Below, piece by piece: positions 11,474-23,332 of a stretch of 64,000 nt of DNA. The notes under the pieces were generated by a model, which was not told the DNA's origin, made no database searches, and was given only the letters and a program-made list of their open reading frames with translations. The stretch's first letter is position 1. Each line of letters begins with the position of its first letter. This stretch comes from Isoetes taiwanensis (lineage: Eukaryota; Streptophyta; Lycopodiopsida; Isoetales; Isoetaceae), in assembly GCA_021234155.1 (NCBI GenBank), contig JAJEKV010000064.1, positions 496,001-560,000 of the forward strand, read 5' to 3'. Both the position numbers and the translations under genes were made by a program.

Positions 11474-12833
11474 GTGAGCACCCGATAAGCGCGCCCACTT
11501 TATTGGCTCCCGAAATTGGGTCAAACCGCCAAGTGGGTTCCCTTGGGCGAACCCCACGGATTCGCCCAGGCGAACCCGTTATGTTGACGTGGCGCTGAGG
11601 TGGCGCTACCCACCGGGTTCGCCCAAGCGAACCCGAATCAGGGTTAAGCTGGAGGCGTGCGAACGCTGGCAGAGGGTACGGCGCAGGTACGGGGTGCCCA
11701 GAACCCATCGGGTTCGCCTGGGCGAACCCCATTGAACGCGGGGGGCCCTGCTGCTGCAAAAAAGGATCGAGTTGTTGTGGAAGGGCATAAGCATAAAATC
11801 AAACCCAAAAAAAAGAGGGATGATTCAATGCTTGAAGCTGCTTGGGAGCGCGAATCGGCCTGGAGCGTGATGGCAGAAATAGAAAGCCAAATGAAGAAAC
11901 AGGCCTTGAATAAGAAGAAGAAGCGTAAGAAATCGAAAAAGCCCAAAGAAAAAAAAATCTGCTTCTCCGTGAGATCCTCTGTGTTGGGTTTTGATTCAAA
12001 TGGCTCGCTTCAATTGTCTCCGTGATGGACGATGAAAAATCTTTGAGAAATCGGATTAGCACGGTCCCCGTTCTTCGTGCACAAAAGGGCACCCTAATGG
12101 GACGAAGCTTGCTTTGATGATAGCGATGCGCGCATGCTTTTACCGAAAATCATGACAGATTGAAGCTTAGAAGGCTAAAAATCGACCTCTTTGAGCGAGA
12201 TGTTCAAGCGGGAAGCAGATTTTTCATTTGATTTGGGCTCCAAAGTTTCAAAGGAACGTAAAAATGTCCGTAAAACACAGGGCTAGCGTGGATTCTTCCG
12301 CCATAGACTCTGCGAGAAAAAGCTCTGCGAAGATTAATCTGCAAGGAAGAAGAAACCATTCATTGCCTCGCGATGATTGGCCTCTCCTTTCTGGATCTAA
12401 ATTCCAATCCTTTGAGCAGAGAAGCAGTTTACCCGTTGAACCCCATTGAACCCACCCGGGGGGCCTGCGTTTACGCTGCCATGGGCCATGTCTGGCGGGG
12501 CCGCTGACCTACCACCGCCTTTGTGACGACCTGCCATCCAGATTTGACCTGGGGTTCGCCCAGGCGAACCCGGTGGGTTCTGGCACCCCCTACACCCGCC
12601 CGTACTGTCGGCCATTGGCCGTTCGCCGACCTCAAACCTAACCCCTGTTCGGGTTCGCCTGCCAACCCTGGGTAGTGCCACCTCAGCGCCGCGTCAACAT
12701 AACGGGTTCGCCTGGGCGAATCCGTGGGTTCGCTTAAGCGAATTTTCGGGGTTCGCTTGGGCGAACCCGGCTGGCTCCCGAACTCAATTTCGGGAGCCGA
12801 TCGAAGCACCGCGATAAGCGGGTGGCTCACCAA
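11474..12833. mobile_element. Non-autonomous long-TIR element of the GGGTTCGCC family
   Basis: About 170-bp terminal inverted repeats. The left end reads GTGAGCACCCGATAAGCG, then TTTATTGGCTCCCGAAATTG, then AACCCGTTATGTTGACGTGG. The right end, read in reverse, gives GGTGAGCCACCCGCTTATCG, GGCTCCCGAAATTGAG and AACCCGTTATGTTGACGCGG. Both ends contain several copies of the palindrome GGGTTCGCCTGGGCGAACCC. The termini share GGCTCCCGAAA and the palindrome with the 18.9-26.2 kb element, so this is a deletion derivative or relative of that family. The interior (11.65-12.45 kb) is not related to the genes of that element and may be captured host DNA. Confidence 0.7.
11747..11992 (+). CDS. Lys-rich open frame inside the 12-kb element, unknown
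   Basis: An open frame within the non-autonomous element encodes a very basic segment with DDSMLEAAWERESAWSVMAE followed by a Lys-rich run (KKKKRKKSKKPKEKK). The composition suggests a fragment of a nuclear protein captured from the host. No family is recognised. It has no clear start and runs in from the TIR, so expression as a protein is doubtful. Confidence 0.25.
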
Positions 12834-15314
12834 TAACGATTTAGGAAGCTAGAACGTTCCGTTGGCGATATGGCCGACCTCGACATGTGGCAGCTGAATC
12901 CAACACATGGAGGCTCTGTGCTCCTTGTGCAGCAGATCGTCCGCCCTTAATCCGGCCTCCAATTCGAAATCCCTGTTCACCCAAAATGGAGCCAAGCCAG
13001 AAGCAAAAATATGACAAACCGAAATTCCAGGTTTGATTGAAGAATACAGAAATTATATCAGTTTTCTCGCATTCAGTAAAGCAAGAGGATGATCCTCTTT
13101 TAGAAAATATGCAGAATCGGAATTAAGTGTCCTTCAGCTTATGATGAAAAAACTAGCATTTCGATGCTAAATTTGTTATTCAAAGCTTTTAAAAATTTGC
13201 TTTCTGACCTGATTTTCAGCTTTGTCATATTCAATTCTTGCCCCATTTCTAATATGTTCTGCAATTTGGATTTCCATTTGTAAAAGTCTGCTGGTGCTCA
13301 AAATGAGTATGCAATCAAATTTATTCGGACGATTATCTATGAAAAAGGATTTGGGATTTCTGGATGTATTGCCACAAGGCATATCTGAGAGCATAAAAAA
13401 GGGAAGGGTTTCATTTTTGTACCTCTCATTCGATGGACGCATTCTTCCAAAGCTTCTTGCCTAGTTTTTGTAAATCAGATTAGATTATTAGATTCAAATT
13501 TGTTCATGTGGGTTGCTAATGTTCTGGATCTAAAAACACAAAATACAGCCAATCATATATCAGGCATGTGCCCCACGGTCTTGTAACCAATACTCTGCAT
13601 AATTTCAAGTCCAATAATCCCTCGAAGTCCATAAATTCCTCCAATAATCCCTATTTGTGGGAGTCTAAATTCATAATCTAATAATTCAGAAATGGCAAAT
13701 TCAAAAACTGCAAGTATAATGGCTCAGGATTTCTGTAAATCTGAGTAGAAATAGAACTGTATTAGTGTTTCATTCCCGCCCCATCAAAGTCACAACTTTT
13801 GGGGTTAATCCCTTCACCATCAACACCAATTTATTCGTGAAATAATCAGATTTTCAAACAGCCGACTTATCTGGCAATGATGCAGCTCTAGTGCGAAATT
13901 CATAGCTATGCCTTCTCCGGTCATAGCCTAGCTTGATCTTCAGAGACACTCACAGATTGGGCCAGTTTTTACAATACAAATTGCTCCAAAGCATAAAATT
14001 CCCCTGTTTTGAATGCCATAGCCATTTATGGCGAGGTCATACTTGTGATTTTTTCTTCAATACCTAAATTTCCAGTGTGCAGGATGTTTTGGCAACCTGT
14101 GTTTTATTGTCGCTTGCAAATTGATGCAGAAATAGGCCTAATATCCTTTCACAGCCACCAAGACCAAAGCGCAAGATAATATCTACGAATTTACATTGAA
14201 GTTTCTAAGCAAACCGACTTCATGTTGAAGCTCTTTTATAAAGAAAACAAGGTGCTGCGCACGGAGGGTTGCCCTCTATGGCCTGAGGGTGAAGTGGCCC
14301 ATCTAAATACAGAAGAGATGATGTAGCATTTGTTCCATAGAATATTACAAGGAATATTCCACTGATCAATTGCTAGGGTTGTGCAACTGTAGCTTCTATT
14401 TTGTAGTTACCTTGAATAAATATGTTGTCTCCCTCGTGAAGCATTGATAGGGATGCTCATTTTGTTTCAGTTTTTGTACTCTGTGGTTGGAGGCCATCAA
14501 TATATCACGTGTGGTTCAACACCAATCTCACATATTTTTTTGTATTTTCTTCGTGACAAGTGCATGTATATGAAGATGAATAGCCAACTTTGTAGTTCCT
14601 AATTGGAAGTGCATGAATTTGCTACAATGTGGAAAGATACGCCTATGTAGAGGTTTGCTGCAATAGGTATGACCACCTATTTTATTTGATTTCATAAATA
14701 TATAGATAGATAAATAAGATGCTAACGCATAATGTATGTGAAAACAATGATAAGTGGAATGTAGATGTTGATGACGTTCAACTATAAGGTGGTCAATCAT
14801 GCACCAATCTTAAATTATTCAAACAAAACGCCTTGTTTGTAGCACTTCTAACTCGGTGGAGCAACATCGAATTTGTATATCCCAACTTTTCTTTGTGCAT
14901 CAAATGCTTATTATTAATATGTCTTATGACTCTATTTGAACCTCCAGATTTGTGCATCAAATGCTTATTAACTGTATCAAACTTCTTTTTATAAATAGAA
15001 TAGATTGTTGGTTTTCAATTGGTAGGCGACCTCTTGTGCTTACGCACCTAGTGTCCATTATGGTAGAGTACTATTCCACCCCTTTCCTGTCCTGAGACTC
15101 CTTCAACAGGGCAGACTATGTACTTCAATCAAACATGAACACATGCCATTTTTAGAATAACATAGGTAAGTGAAAATAGCTTTGCACATTCTTTGCAACA
15201 TAACCAATTTAATAACTATCCTAAGGTCAATTTCTGTCAATTTTGAAGAAAGGCCTCGGATGAAAATGAACATCTGACAAGAAAGAATTAAACAATCATA
15301 GAACACTCATGTTT
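12834..15314. other. No supported gene
   Basis: About 2.5 kb of AT-rich DNA. An 80-codon plus-strand frame (13222-13464) and its antisense have no recognisable motif. No repeat or RNA gene is seen. Confidence 0.4.
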
Positions 15315-16821
15315 CTACATGTTGAGAAAAAGACAACCAAATACATTGTTAAAAAAAATTTGCACCTTTCATCACCTCCCCAGTCAGTACGCTTTGAACA
15401 TCATACTTACAAGCTCTCGTGCAATCGGGACAATATGTAACCTAGGAAGAGAAGAAACATTCCAAATTATTTTGACAGAAGGCATACGTAAAAGAAAATA
15501 GGAAGAGCAATATACCTCTAAAAGTTTAGGTTGAAAGGTATCATCAATTAGAATATCAATTCCATAGATGGCCCTTGCAGTTGGACAGTGCATATCTGGA
15601 TGCTCTTTCACAGCACCTTCAAAGACGGCTCGTTCAGACCACCTGGTGAATATCCGCCCATTTCACTGAGCAAATGTTCAAGATAATATTTAAGAGAGGA
15701 AAAGGTGGCAGCATTCACAAAAAGCAAAAGCAAAAGAAATAAATTGCTACTGTCACGCTCCGCTGTCTTTAAAAGCCAAGCACAGTAAGTTCTTTTGGAT
15801 GCATATGGCCCCTCGAGACCTATATCTAATCCCTGAACCATTTATTCTTCTCGTTTGTCTTATTTCCACTATTGGACATATTGTCACAACTAAAAAAGAA
15901 GCTATACCTTTGTGCTCGTTTTCAAACTGGGGAACAAAATCATTAGTGTTTATATGTTTCAATTTTGCGCAGTAATTCTGCAAGGCAATGTTACACATCA
16001 AAACGCCCATTAAGGTTTTCCATTCAAAACATGAAGGTACAAAGATCAGATACTCACCATAACAGTAAAATGAGTCTCATAGTTACACAAGCTGCTTTCA
16101 TGAATTGTATATTTGTTATTTGCTAACCTAGTCTGCATATTTGATCACTGTCAGAAAACCTTCCACATATTTCCCATCGTTGAGACATTTTCACATACGC
16201 AGAAGACATCGCATGGGAAAATTTCCAGTGGCAGCAGACTACGCAACAACACCATGTAGCGCAAGTCGAAATTTCTGCCCTGGAAAAGGGCTGGATTCTC
16301 AACATACTTCTGACAAATTTTGGGACCAGTCTCCATGATACGAATAAGAGCAGGCAAATATGATGTAATAGTGGTATCAATACTGCGTGCCATATTCCAG
16401 AGCTTAATAATCCATAAATTGTTTTCCTTCTTTTCTTCTCGCCTATAATAGTCCCCAATTAGGGGAGCAAGTTGAGTTTCCATGTTGTATGTTACTGGAA
16501 GCCAATTTGGGCCATTTACAAATTACAAGTGTTATATGCAAGCAACAACAACAGTTAAAAAAAAAATAAAACTTAACAATAACATCAATAGCAACAATGT
16601 AACGGTGCAAGAAGACAAACAACGGATCACCAACGGGCAGTAATAATATTATGTATCTCAAAAACTACACAAAACATTGCCTACCTGCTGCATTGTCCTT
16701 GCCAGATGATGCTTCATGACAATGCATGCCTCAAATGGAAATTGGTTCACATATTGATCATGGCGTAATCCTGCTGCCTTTCTGAACTCTTCATCAACTT
16801 GCAATCCAGTCCAGATAATAT
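15315..16821 (-). pseudogene. TTLL12-like (tubulin-tyrosine-ligase-like) 3' half, broken
   Basis: The minus strand carries several exons matching the C-terminal half of TTLL12-type proteins. In order: [20 protein letters not shown] and the FPFEACIVMKHHLARTMQQ segment (16815-16685, GT donor after it); METQLAPLIGDYY...NLWIIKLWNMARSIDTT and METGPKICQKYVENPALF (16483-16170); KLKHINTNDFVPQFENEH (about 15950); VKWADIHQVV (about 15670); HPDMHCPTARAIYGIDILID to FQPKLLE (about 15600-15516); and a last exon TYCPDCTRACKYDVQS (from 15441) ending FFNNVFGCLFLNM before TAG at 15315. The ATP-grasp TTL domain would normally ligate an amino acid to tubulin or act as a pseudo-ligase. Breaks: an in-frame TGA and a frameshift near 15635, a frameshift in a T-run near 15354, and a degraded segment near 16170. 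The 5' half is replaced by AsnRS sequence. Confidence 0.82.
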
Positions 16822-18664
16822 GACCTTAGGAACAAACACGTCCATGGCAGCTACTGTTCTCCCATCATCATTAAGGTGCATATAGAAGGCCTTGGTACTC
16901 TTAGGGTAGTTATACACTATCACTGGCTTCTTGAACATCTCCTCAATAAGATATCTGACACGAAAAACTTACATGTTCAATATAAGCACTCTTAGCAGGT
17001 CTGGAATGATGATGCTGACAAATTACAAATTTACACATACTAGAAAATACAAACTTCTAAAAAATAGCTGCAATAGCTGCATTGACATGTCATGCACGCT
17101 ACAATAAGCGAGAATGGAAACTACTACAAATTTTCAAAAAGTACAATATCCAGCCTTCTAACCTGTTAACTGGCATCATAATGGCATGCTCAAGGCCATC
17201 GTTATTTCAAACAAAACTTCTTTAAAAATGCTCATAACATTTATTCTCATAAAACTATAACGCACCTCTACAGCATACCTCTCATGCTCAGTTGCCAAAT
17301 CAATTCCCCATTCCACAGCATTTTCAAACACCTTGTCTTTCACCTGCATGATTGCTAAAAAAATTACTTTATACACCATCAAACTCACACCGTTGCCTCA
17401 ATGACATCACATTAAGACTAACCTCCTTAAGCAAGCTGATTGCCTCTGTATATGTAATTCGTACGAAAGGAGTGTTTGCAATTAGACGAAGACGATCTAA
17501 TGCTTCTTTATCATATTTTTTACTTTAAGAATTTCATGTCATCATAACAATAGTCTAAAAGCCATTTGCACAGGAATTTGACATACTGTTCAGCACAGTC
17601 CATATCGTCCTGCAGAATGATAACGATAAGTAAAAATAGCAGTAAACAAACAAGCTGTTAAATTGTACCTCAAGTTCCGCAAAAGCAATTTCAGGTTCTA
17701 TCATCCAAAACTCTGCAAGATGCCTGCTTGTATGAGAATTCTCTGCTCGAAATGTTGGCCCAAAAGTATATACACGAGTTAAAGCACACGCATATGTCTC
17801 AACTTGTTGCTGGCCTGATACTGTCAGATATGCTTGGCGAGCAAAAAAATCAGATGCATAATCAATTGTCCCATCATCCTTCCAAAGAATACTACCCTTA
17901 ATTTCCAACCTTCCTTCCATCTTTGCAACCTCTTTTTTGCTTTTCGCAGATCCTGCACGGCATCATCAATAGCGGCTTTTCTTTGCTTTTCAGCTTTTAG
18001 CTTCCTTACAATTTCACCTTTCTCAAAAACTATTTATTTTTTGGATTCTACATCTTCTTGTGAAGGAGATGTACTACTTTTTTATTCTCTCTCTCTCTTC
18101 TGTCAGCCTCAGCATGGATTGCTGTAACTTGAAACATTTCTCCCGCTATAATTTTATCTACTTTCAATTCAACCACTACAAGAGAATGACTATTTTTTGT
18201 CAGAAAAATCGTCAGACTATCTAGGATGCTTCTTGGCAGATTCAGGAGGTTGTTTCAGTTCTCCTTCAAGAGTCACATACGTTCCTGTGGCTACAAGCTG
18301 ACTCAGATTTCCAACTGAAGCATCCACCAGCAACTGCAAGGATATAATATTAAAATACACATTGGCAGAGGGAAAAGAAAACGATTTTTGAGCCGATTTA
18401 CCTGTTTGCCATATCTGCAACTATATTCTAGTTGAAGTAAATATGTGCAAAAAACTAGAAATAGGACATTACCTGAAGATTCATAGGACACGAACCATCA
18501 TTAACCTCGAGAGATGCGAAAGAACCTTTGCCCTGAAACCTTCATGTTTTCACCCAACAACAACTCTCTTGCCCACCATCTTCCCGACCGATAATAGATC
18601 TAATGAGCACAGTCTGGCTAAACGGAGCCTGCTTCAGAGATTCTGAAATAGCAAGGCCATCCAT
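16822..18664 (-). pseudogene. Cytosolic asparaginyl-tRNA synthetase, truncated and decayed
   Basis: Minus-strand exons resemble plant cytosolic AsnRS (class IIb). They are: start MDGLAISESLKQAPFSQTVL (18664) to GKGSFASLEVNDGSCPMNLQ with a GT donor at 18472; QLVATGTYVTLEGELKQPPE (18333-18222); VELKVDKII joined directly to AGEMFQVTA (about 18170-18110); the insert region (about 17935-18030); [53 protein letters not shown] including motif 2 (17920-17670); DRLRLIANTPFVRITYTEA; VEWGIDLATEHERY; and [20 protein letters not shown] to MDVFVPKV (ends 16822). Defects: stop/frameshift around WVKT in exon 1, a 47-bp insertion at 18174-18220, loss of ~60 codons including motif 1, a frameshift near 17932, and no motif 3. 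The gene is non-functional as read. Confidence 0.88.
18174..18220. mobile_element. 47-bp CACTA-type terminal fragment inside an AsnRS exon
   Basis: Starts CACTACAAGAGAATGACTAT and continues with a TGTCAGA...TCGTCAGAC inverted pair, the typical layout of a CACTA terminus. It sits exactly where the AsnRS reading frame is interrupted (after PESAKKHP). No second end is visible nearby. Confidence 0.5.
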
Positions 18665-18865
18665 TGTCGGTTAGCCAGTTTGGAAGTCGCTCCCCAATAA
18701 CAGCAACCACCGAAATTTACACCCGATAGCAAGTTTGGGCGGTCATTGACATATTCTTGGCATATCTTGATATATACCTAGAATATACTATAAACCCACA
18801 TCAACGAGGGCTTTCCCCTAGGGGCAACCCAAAAATCGTTGTTCTTATCTCGCGATATTGATTGC

Positions 18866-19385
18866 CCAAAAACCGCCCCACTTTATTGGCTCCCCAAACC
18901 GACTCGTCGGGCCAAACCGGTTAAGCTGGCTGAACCCAAAATTCGCCAGCGAACCGGCTTGATTCGCCGAGGCGAACCCAAGAATTGACGAAGCGGGGCG
19001 CCGCGGGGCGCATGCTATGCGTGGCGATTCTTCTGGGTTCCCGGGCGAACCCCAAACCGGTTACTACGGTTGGTCGGGGGGGCGATGGCATGGCGAGAGA
19101 GCATGGCGATCATTTATTCGGGCCTACCGGTTCTCCCAAAGCAAACCCATCTGGCGGGGCCTCCGCATGGCGGGGCCCGACGAGAGGCCGCACGGGCGGC
19201 TCGCATGGGCGGGCTGCATTTATTATCTGCGTGGGTTGCAGCCAGCGAACCCACTAGCAGGGGCCGAAAGCATGGCAGGCATTGGATTCTCGACTCTTGA
19301 CGCTGGATTCTCGAAGCCAGATTCTCGGCCGTATACACGACCCGGAGGGTTCGCCTGGGCGAATCCTCCACTCAAGCACGAGCTT
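18866..19385. repeat. Left terminal inverted repeat of Ulp1-bearing element
   Basis: GC-rich terminus with several TTCGCC...GGCGAA pairs and a ~90-bp internal repeat (GGCGGGGCC-CGCATGGC ... GGGCTGCATTTATT). It is the inverse of 25795-26200. Open frames here on both strands are by-products of GC richness. Confidence 0.7.
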
Positions 19386-19669
19386 CTAAAATAGCTGCAT
19401 GAGCTCGGCTCTACCAAAGCGATTATCCCTTGCCATTCAACTCCTTCTTAAGCTCTTGAATTCTCCATGGAATCCCAGATCTTGATCCTTGGCCTGAATC
19501 CAGTTGGAAATGAACTTGTGCCAGTTTAGTTCTGTGAACTACTTCGGTTATGTTTAATAGAGTTGCTAAGTTTTTGCAGGGAAAGAAGATCATTCGTAAT
19601 ATTTTTCGTTACTCGCTCCCTGCTTGAGGCTGAATTGGTATTTTGAACTTCTATATTTTCTTCTAGGGC

Positions 19670-19896
19670 GTTTGGGCGTTTGGTCTAGTGGTAACACACT
19701 AGTTCCTTAGCAATGTGATCTCGAGTTCGAGACCGTCCAGAATCGCACTCGGTACTGTTGGGGGTCAAATCCCAACAGACGCAATGTAAGGTGGTTGGGG
19801 GCAGGGCCCAACCGAGCAATGTAGTGTGGTGTGTGGTCACATGTCCAGTTGGATGCTGCCTAGTGGCGTGACGTTAAAACTACTATCTATCTATCG
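19670..19896 (+). mobile_element. tRNA-derived SINE
   Basis: An RNA polymerase III internal promoter is visible: A box TGGTCTAGTGG (19681-19691) and B box GAGTTCGAGACC (19723-19734), about 30 bases apart as in tRNA-related SINEs. A ~130-bp GC-rich body follows and the element ends in a short ACTACTATCTATCTAT tail (about 19880-19896). Not a functional tRNA gene: no closing acceptor stem or convincing anticodon arm. It lies inside the Ulp1-bearing element, so it inserted later. Target duplication not resolved. Confidence 0.7.
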
Positions 19897-20780
19897 CAAT
19901 TCCTGCATGTCTTCTTTCTAATTCTTTGGATTTTTGGTGGTCTGCAAAAAGCCATAGTATTATTTTTTCAATTTTAGTATCACTATAGTTTAATATTTCT
20001 AAATTCAAAATTATGATATGGTCTTCTTCATGTTTGTTGATTGTTTATGTTAGTGCAAGGAGCAGCAATGCCTTTGTTCTATGCAGAGAACAAGACCATT
20101 CTATTATGGCTGAATTCCATGAAAAAGCGCCATTTTAGGGCATTCAGCTAAGTTAATGTACATAATGCATGTATGCATACAAAAATTTTCCATTTCCTTG
20201 AACTAAATGGCCTTTCTCGTTTTAGTTTTGCCTTATCCCACGATTGTTCTGTTCCCCACGCTTTCAGCTTTCTTTCTTTCCTTTCTCTGCTTTGCATTCG
20301 AATATACAGTGTTTCAACCCACAAATTGGCCCTCTCTACCCCTATCCTTTGTTAGATTCTATCTATTCCTTCTTCTTCTGCCTCACCCGAAGGGTTCTAC
20401 CTCATAAAATTAGCAAGACATTGAAAACTTTTGCTGGAACTTGAAGGCAGATCTCCAATGTGCTTAGAATGTCAAAGTGTTTCTTACTGAATCTGCCCAT
20501 CCTCTTTTACATCAAATTTCCATTTGGACTTTCTTTGCCCATTTGGTACGCAGGCTTTTAATGCTGCTGCACAAATCCAGCATATCGAATTGAAATCCAG
20601 GCTGAGATAAACATTTGCTTATAAATACTACTGTCTTATTATCATGTTTCCCACAAATTCCTCTTGTTCTCTGTTTGCAAGCACTCACAGACGTATATAT
20701 AATTCAGATATCTATTTGAGAGAGCACTCCATTTTTCGTTGAGCGACTATGTCTTACTCAGAGGCAGTCCGCCAGTCGGC

Positions 20781-23141
20781 ATGGATGAGCGTCCCCTGCC
20801 GTTTGGCCTGGAGAGCGGCGTTGATATTCCTGGACGCATCGGTAGCATCGTAGAATGGTACGCCAACTCGCATTGTCTTTACCCGTTAGGTCTGTTGAGT
20901 GTGCTTGTTTACCGTATTTGTTTTGTTGCAGGGAATACCACGGCATTTGGTGCCTCGTAAGAAGGGTGACGTTGGTTGAAAGCGGTCGGGCCCCTACCGT
21001 TGCCCAGAGGTGGATTCGCACTGCACCTGGGTGTACTCACTTCGTCGACAAGATACGCCGTGACCCTGGATTTCTGGGTTTGACGCGTGATGGAGCTTGG
21101 GGCCACCATCAGAGCCACCACGCAGATCTTTGGTGGCCCTCTGACAGACATTCCGGGCCACGATCCACGACAATGAGAATTGCAGACAGAGTGGTGTCCG
21201 AGCGTGAGAGGGCAGCTCGACGTCGAGAAGATCCTGTCAAAGCCACACGAATGCTGGAGGTCGCTGCCAGACACAGAGATGCGAGGAAACAATGCGCTAC
21301 AACAATGCGCCTGCAGCATGTCCTAACCCCTGAGGCGGCTCTGGAGGCTTTTCCAGAGGGACCGGACGCCATGTTGCATGAGGCCAGCACACAGCATAGG
21401 CGGGAGCATGAGAGGATGCAGCCTTTTCATGAAGGGTGCATCAGAGTCAGAGCTAGTGCCACAGGTGGGGTTCGGCCGAAAGACTGGACCGCACATGCTC
21501 TTATGACTGGGCCATTGCACAGAGGTTGGGGAGCCATTTGCCCACAGAGCAGGAGCTGCTGGCTGAGCTCCTCAAGATACGGGAGTCTCACCCAGGTTAT
21601 GGTGCGGGTCCATCTTCGCCACTAGTTTCTGGGGCTGGCAGCGTCCACATTCCATCTGATCCCTCCTTCGCCCCTCGAGCAGAGTGCATTCTGCCGACAG
21701 GGACGAAGTTCCAATGGGGGGGGGAGCTCCACATGGGACATGTCCGCTTCCGGCTGATCTCTATATGGCCACCCCTCCGCATAGGCCGCTTGCGAGGTGA
21801 CAAGGCTGACCCTCCTAGGGGCCGCCAGGTCTTTGATGACATAGTGAGGACCGCAACAGGCATGGCACATACCTTGACCTCACCATTTCTGCCTGATCGT
21901 AATGTCGAGGGAGCTGAGGCATGGATGAGAGACCGAGCACGCGGTTTCTTCATGTACCACCTTGGAGAGTTTGACAGGCACACCATCTGGAGTTACCTAG
22001 TGTGTACCCATTCGAGGATGGTCTCAGGCCCACAGAAGGTCAGCACAGTTCCCCGAGCACTTGCAGATCCTGGCCAGGTTGCAGCTTCAGTCCCTCTTCT
22101 GGGAGGAGGTTAGGGTCTTCACCCGCTTTTACGGCCAGCAGATCACCGACCACCTTGCTGTGGTCGTGAGCAGGGCGTCGGATAGTGTAGCCACTTGGAT
22201 ACTGCAGGAGGGCGCCGGGCCAGCATGCGGCGTGCAGCTCATACCTGACCTCATCGGGGCTTGCACACCCGATGGACAGTGGGAGGAGGGACACATTCGA
22301 GTGCTGATGAGGTACGTCTTGGGTTTACTTTGTATGCATCGTCTTCGGTTTACTTTGTATGCATCATCGTTCACAGCTAACGACTGGACGCCTCTGTCTG
22401 TAGTGCCTTGCGGCACATGCTAGGAGAAGCGGAGCATCGTGAGCTACTGATGATGGACTTCCGTGTCTATCACGACTACATTCAGTCGGAGTCACACGAC
22501 GTGCCTCCTGAGGAGTGCGTCATCCCACCTTCTTCCTGCTGAGCATTCTGACTGGGGTACACTCTGTCTGGTCCTATGGCCCATCATCGAAAAGTAAGCA
22601 CACACTTCATTGCTTCAGTTTCAATTCTAAAGGTCATTTCCGCCTTGAACGTGCACATAGCAGAGCTGAAAATATTACATCTTTGGCGTGCAGTGGTCAT
22701 TGGATGCTTGTTGCCCTCATACGAGATGCGGACCTGCGTACCCGCCTGGGCCTTGGAGATGACGATCACGTGGGCTGGTGGTACTTCGACAACCTACCTA
22801 CACACCCGGGTGTCTCAGACGTACGCATCAACCTCCCCGCGCTTCGCTCGTGAGTGTTTCTTGTGCCCTTGTGGTCTCCCACTTCATGCGCCCTGCCCTT
22901 GTGCTCCATTGTGGCGATCTCACCTGCACTCGAGTGACTGGGGGCACCAATGGCTTACATCCGGTGGGGTGCCGCGGCGTATATGCGACCGGCATTGTGC
23001 CCATTGCAAATCGACAGCAACACCTGCGGCATGCATATTGGCTTCATCATGCGGCAGCTCGTGCAATACGTGTGGCAAACCCGGCCGGACACCATTGTGC
23101 CCATAAGCAGGGGCTGGTACACGGCGGCCGATGGACGCTAG
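20781..23141 (+). CDS. Multi-exon transposon protein with Ulp1 (C48) cysteine protease domain
   Basis: Probable exons: MDERPLPFGLESGVDIPGRI (20781) to IVEW with GT donor; from 20931 HGIWCLVRRVTLVESGRAPT, an Arg-rich charged region to about 21462; 21526-22030 MGSHLPTEQELLAELL, GELHMGHVRFRLISIWPPLR, RDRARGFFMYHLGEFDRHT; 22040-22310 FWEEVRVFTRFYGQQITDHL; about 22400-22540 LRHMLGEAEHRELLMMDFRV; then a protease core: GHWMLVALIRD (His; exon begins after a CAG at about 22692), WWYFDNLPTHPG (Asp) and QIDSNTCGMHIGFIM (Gln and Cys, about 22998-23050), ending GWYTAADGR before TAG at 23139. His-Asp-Gln-Cys order is that of Ulp1/SENP desumoylases, often carried by plant transposons. The upstream ~400 residues match no family I know. 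Several exon borders are inferred from GT/AG and frame only. Confidence 0.65.
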
Positions 23142-23332
23142 TTTAGGAGTGAGTGGCCTGTAGTGGTCGGGCTGCTTTATTGTAGGGTGTACTGGTACCA
23201 ACAAAGACTCGGTGGTCACTGTTAGTGCTGGTTGGGATTTTTCTAACTAAAGTATTTTCTGCTGTAAAGTAGCTGTAAAGATTTTTCTAGCTAAAGTACT
23301 GTAGTCATGCGTGTGACATTATACAAAGAAGG

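Noticed and set aside
18985-19394. Overlapping GC-rich open frames on both strands
   Set aside because: By-products of the palindrome-rich TIR; no protein motif.
19670-19745. Possible tRNA gene
   Set aside because: A and B boxes are present but no closed cloverleaf; the body and CTAT tail indicate a SINE.
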